Source: Clostridium sp. CAG:167 (GTDB lineage Bacteria; Bacillota; Clostridia; Lachnospirales; Lachnospiraceae). Taken from it: 8,927 nucleotides of DNA. The notes below the pieces were generated by a model, which did not search any database, had not been told where the DNA came from, and saw nothing but the letters and a program-made list of their open reading frames with translations. Below are positions 6,983-8,927 of this stretch, piece by piece (the first letter of the stretch is position 1; each line of letters starts with the position of its first letter). A program made the translations under genes and the position numbers. The stretch covers positions 49,579 to 58,505 of the forward strand of contig HF998344.1 of assembly GCA_000433735.1 (NCBI GenBank). Direction: 5' to 3'.

Positions 6983-8740
6983 ATGTATCTGGAAAATATA
7001 AATGGACCGGAAGATGTGAAGAAACTTTCGTTGGAAGAAATGGAAACACTGGCAGAAGAAATGCGTGGAGCGCTCCTTAAGAGAGCCAGCATCCACGGCG
7101 GACATTTTGGTCCTAACTTTGGTATGGTGGAAGCGACCATTGCTCTCCACTATGTGTTTGAGTCCCCAAAGGATAAGATTGTATTTGATGTATCACATCA
7201 GACATACCCTCACAAGATGTTGACAGGCAGGAAGGATGCTTATCTGTATGAGGATAAATACGACGAGGTTTCAGGCTACAGCAATCCGGAGGAGAGTAAT
7301 CATGACCACTTTATCATTGGCCATACATCTACTTCTATCAGCCTCGCCTGCGGTCTTGCAAAAGGAAGAGACCTTCAGGGACAGTCAGGCAATGTGATTG
7401 CCGTCATCGGAGACGGTTCTCTCAGCGGCGGAGAGGCATTGGAAGGTTTGGACTACGCAGCAGAACTGCAGGGAAATCTTATTATAGTTGTCAATGACAA
7501 TGATATGTCCATTGCCGAGAACCATGGTGGAATGTATGAGAATCTGAAACTTTTGAGAGAGACAAAAGGACAGGCAGAGTGCAACTTGTTTAAGGCCATG
7601 GGACTTTCTTATGTATATGTGGACCAGGGAAATGATGTAACGGCACTGATCGAAGCTTTTTCCCAGGTAAAAGACAGCAAAACACCTGTGGTAGTGCATA
7701 TCCGCACCCTGAAAGGAAAGGGCTATGCACCGGCAGAAAAGAATAAGGAACAATGGCATTACAGTGGCCCGTTCCATATTGAGACCGGAGAGCCTCTGGG
7801 CACAGGAAATGAAGGCGAAAGTTATGAAGAAATTACGGCACAGTATCTTATGGACAAGATGAAAAAGGATCCAAAGGTGCTGGGAATTACTTCCGCTACG
7901 CCAACGGTTATGGGATTTACGGCAGACCGGCGTAAAGAGGCCGGCAGCCAGTTTATCGATGTAGGAATTGCAGAAGAGACAGCCATGGCACTTGCGTCAG
8001 GAGCTGCCAAGGCAGGAGCCAAGCCTGTATACGGTGTATACAGTACATTTGTCCAGAGAACCTTTGACCAGTTATCACAAGATGTATGTATTAACAACAG
8101 TTCGGTAGCGATCATAACATTCTGGGGCGGTGTGTATGGAATGAATGATGTAACTCACCTTGGATTATATGATATCCCAATGATGGCAAATATCCCGAAT
8201 CTTGTGTATCTGGCACCGGTAACAAAGGAAGACTATCTGGCTATGCTGGACTGGAGTATAGAGCAGGATGAGCATCCGGTAGCGATTCGTGTTCCGGGAG
8301 GAAAGTTTAAATCCGACGGTAAAAAAGTGACAAAAGATTTTTCAAAGTTAAACCAGTATGAAGTGACAAAGAAGGGAAGCAAGGTAGCTGTGATCGGTCT
8401 GGGCGCTTTTTATGGCCTGGGCGAAGAGACAGCTAAGGTGATCCGGGAAAAGACCGGCGTGGAACCAACGGTGATCAATCCATACTATATCACCGGACTG
8501 GATGAGGCACTTTTGGAAGATCTGAAAAAAGAACATCAGGTAGTAATCACTCTGGAAGATGGTATTCTGGATGGCGGTTTTGGAGAAAAAATTGCCCGCT
8601 ATTACGGAGACAGTGATATGAAAGTATTGAATTTTGGATTAAAGAAGGAATTCTTAGATCGGTATGATGTACAGGATGTCTTGAAAAAGAATCATTTAAC
8701 GGCATCCCAGATTGCAGAAGATGTTCTGAAATTATTATAA
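6983..8740 (+). CDS. Divergent 1-deoxy-D-xylulose-5-phosphate synthase (DXS) family TPP enzyme
   Basis: True DXS condenses pyruvate with glyceraldehyde 3-phosphate to make DXP for isoprenoids, thiamine and pyridoxal. Here 585 residues (DXS is usually about 620) show the DXS domain order: H41 in GGHFGPNFG, DVSHQTYPHKMLTGR, GHTSTSIS, the TPP motif GDG (D144) to NDN (N171-N173), KGKGYAPAEK with H259, E331 in DVGIAEE, Y353 and R359 in YSTFVQR, H392, and a C-terminal transketolase domain. Aligned without gaps to E. coli DXS (offset 39), R420 becomes W381, D427 becomes N388 and R478 becomes G439; the AEQHAV block reads AEETAM. R420 and R478 recognise the acceptor phosphate, so the acceptor may differ. 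From memory, shorter DXS-like proteins like this occur in other Firmicutes, including ones with the mevalonate pathway. The gene stands alone between two terminators. The family is certain, the reaction is not. Confidence 0.85.
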   Translation: MYLENINGPEDVKKLSLEEMETLAEEMRGALLKRASIHGGHFGPNFGMVEATIALHYVFESPKDKIVFDVSHQTYPHKMLTGRKDAYLYEDKYDEVSGYSNPEESNHDHFIIGHTSTSISLACGLAKGRDLQGQSGNVIAVIGDGSLSGGEALEGLDYAAELQGNLIIVVNDNDMSIAENHGGMYENLKLLRETKGQAECNLFKAMGLSYVYVDQGNDVTALIEAFSQVKDSKTPVVVHIRTLKGKGYAPAEKNKEQWHYSGPFHIETGEPLGTGNEGESYEEITAQYLMDKMKKDPKVLGITSATPTVMGFTADRRKEAGSQFIDVGIAEETAMALASGAAKAGAKPVYGVYSTFVQRTFDQLSQDVCINNSSVAIITFWGGVYGMNDVTHLGLYDIPMMANIPNLVYLAPVTKEDYLAMLDWSIEQDEHPVAIRVPGGKFKSDGKKVTKDFSKLNQYEVTKKGSKVAVIGLGAFYGLGEETAKVIREKTGVEPTVINPYYITGLDEALLEDLKKEHQVVITLEDGILDGGFGEKIARYYGDSDMKVLNFGLKKEFLDRYDVQDVLKKNHLTASQIAEDVLKLL

Positions 8741-8753
8741 TAAGGCCCCCTTT

Positions 8754-8801
8754 AAATCCCATTGGCGATGGAAATTTTTTCATGGCTGATGGGATTTTTT
8801 T
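8754..8801 (+). terminator. Intrinsic terminator after the DXS-like gene
   Basis: AAATCCCAT (8754-8762) pairs perfectly with ATGGGATTT (8789-8797), followed by a T run (8795-8801). The loop itself folds: ATGGAAA (8768-8774) and TTTTCAT (8777-8783) pair with one G-T. This gives a tall, interrupted hairpin starting 13 nt after the stop codon. Confidence 0.8.
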
Positions 8802-8821
8802 ATTGGGTAAACTAAAAGAAA

Positions 8822-8853
8822 CACAGGATGACAAGTAACATCTTGTGATTTTT
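8822..8853. terminator. Second terminator-like hairpin, possibly bidirectional
   Basis: CACAGGATG (8822-8830) pairs with CATCTTGTG (8839-8847), with one G-T pair and an eight-base loop. It is followed on the plus strand by ATTTTT. On the minus strand the stem is followed by TTTCTTTT, so it could also stop transcription arriving from the right. Confidence 0.5.
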
Positions 8854-8906
8854 AATGGTTCATGGTATTCTGGATAGGAACATATCATGTCATAAGGAGA
8901 CCAGCT

Positions 8907-8924
8907 ATGAAAAGTCAACCATAA
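8907..8924 (+). other. Five-codon ORF (MKSQP) with a strong ribosome binding site
   Basis: ATG 8907 lies 7 nt after AAGGAG (8894-8899) and reads Met-Lys-Ser-Gln-Pro before TAA 8922-8924. It could be a leader peptide, a start disrupted by mutation, or chance. No convincing promoter is visible between the hairpin at 8822-8853 and this ATG. The window ends 3 nt later. Confidence 0.25.
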
Positions 8925-8927
8925 ATT

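Noticed and set aside
8547..8918. 123-codon minus-strand ORF crossing the end of the DXS-like gene and both hairpins
   Set aside because: Its translation shows no recognisable motif, and it runs through the terminators and the conserved 3' end of the real gene.

Overview
The window looks like a chromosomal segment of a low-to-middle G+C Gram-positive anaerobe of the Clostridia, most likely Lachnospiraceae-like. The reasons are strong AGGAGG-type ribosome binding sites, all genes on one strand, and the conserved Firmicutes order rsmB-rlmN-stp-prkC-rsgA-rpe. The family placement is inferred from gene order and protein style; no database was searched.

Positions 1-2400 hold two rRNA methyltransferase genes. 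rsmB (32-1345) is intact. rlmN (1349-2400) is broken near its 3' end by a 14-bp imperfect tandem duplication. The frame closes at TGA 2225-2227, and the tail carrying the conserved catalytic cysteine is left in another frame. A compact intrinsic terminator (2412-2434) follows, and a sigmaA-type promoter with an extended -10 is embedded in it (2422-2450).

Positions 2490-6866 form a tightly packed, partly overlapping operon. It encodes a PP2C phosphatase (Stp/PrpC), its partner membrane Ser/Thr kinase with three PASTA repeats (PrkC), the 30S-assembly GTPase RsgA and ribulose-phosphate 3-epimerase. The first two make a reversible phosphorylation switch that senses the cell wall. RsgA is a known kinase target in Bacillus subtilis, so the group links wall state to ribosome maturation and central carbon metabolism. 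A terminator at 6876-6904 ends it.

Positions 6929-8801 form a separate single-gene unit: a divergent member of the 1-deoxy-D-xylulose-5-phosphate synthase (DXS) family. It keeps the thiamine-diphosphate machinery but lacks two arginines and one aspartate that recognise glyceraldehyde 3-phosphate in ordinary DXS. Its promoter has a 19-bp spacer filled by a near-perfect inverted repeat, the layout of MerR-family-activated promoters. This unit is the most interesting part of the window: an altered-acceptor TPP enzyme, probably inducible. The last 126 bases hold a second terminator-like hairpin and a five-codon ORF with a good ribosome binding site at the window edge. No RNA genes, mobile elements or CRISPR arrays were seen.
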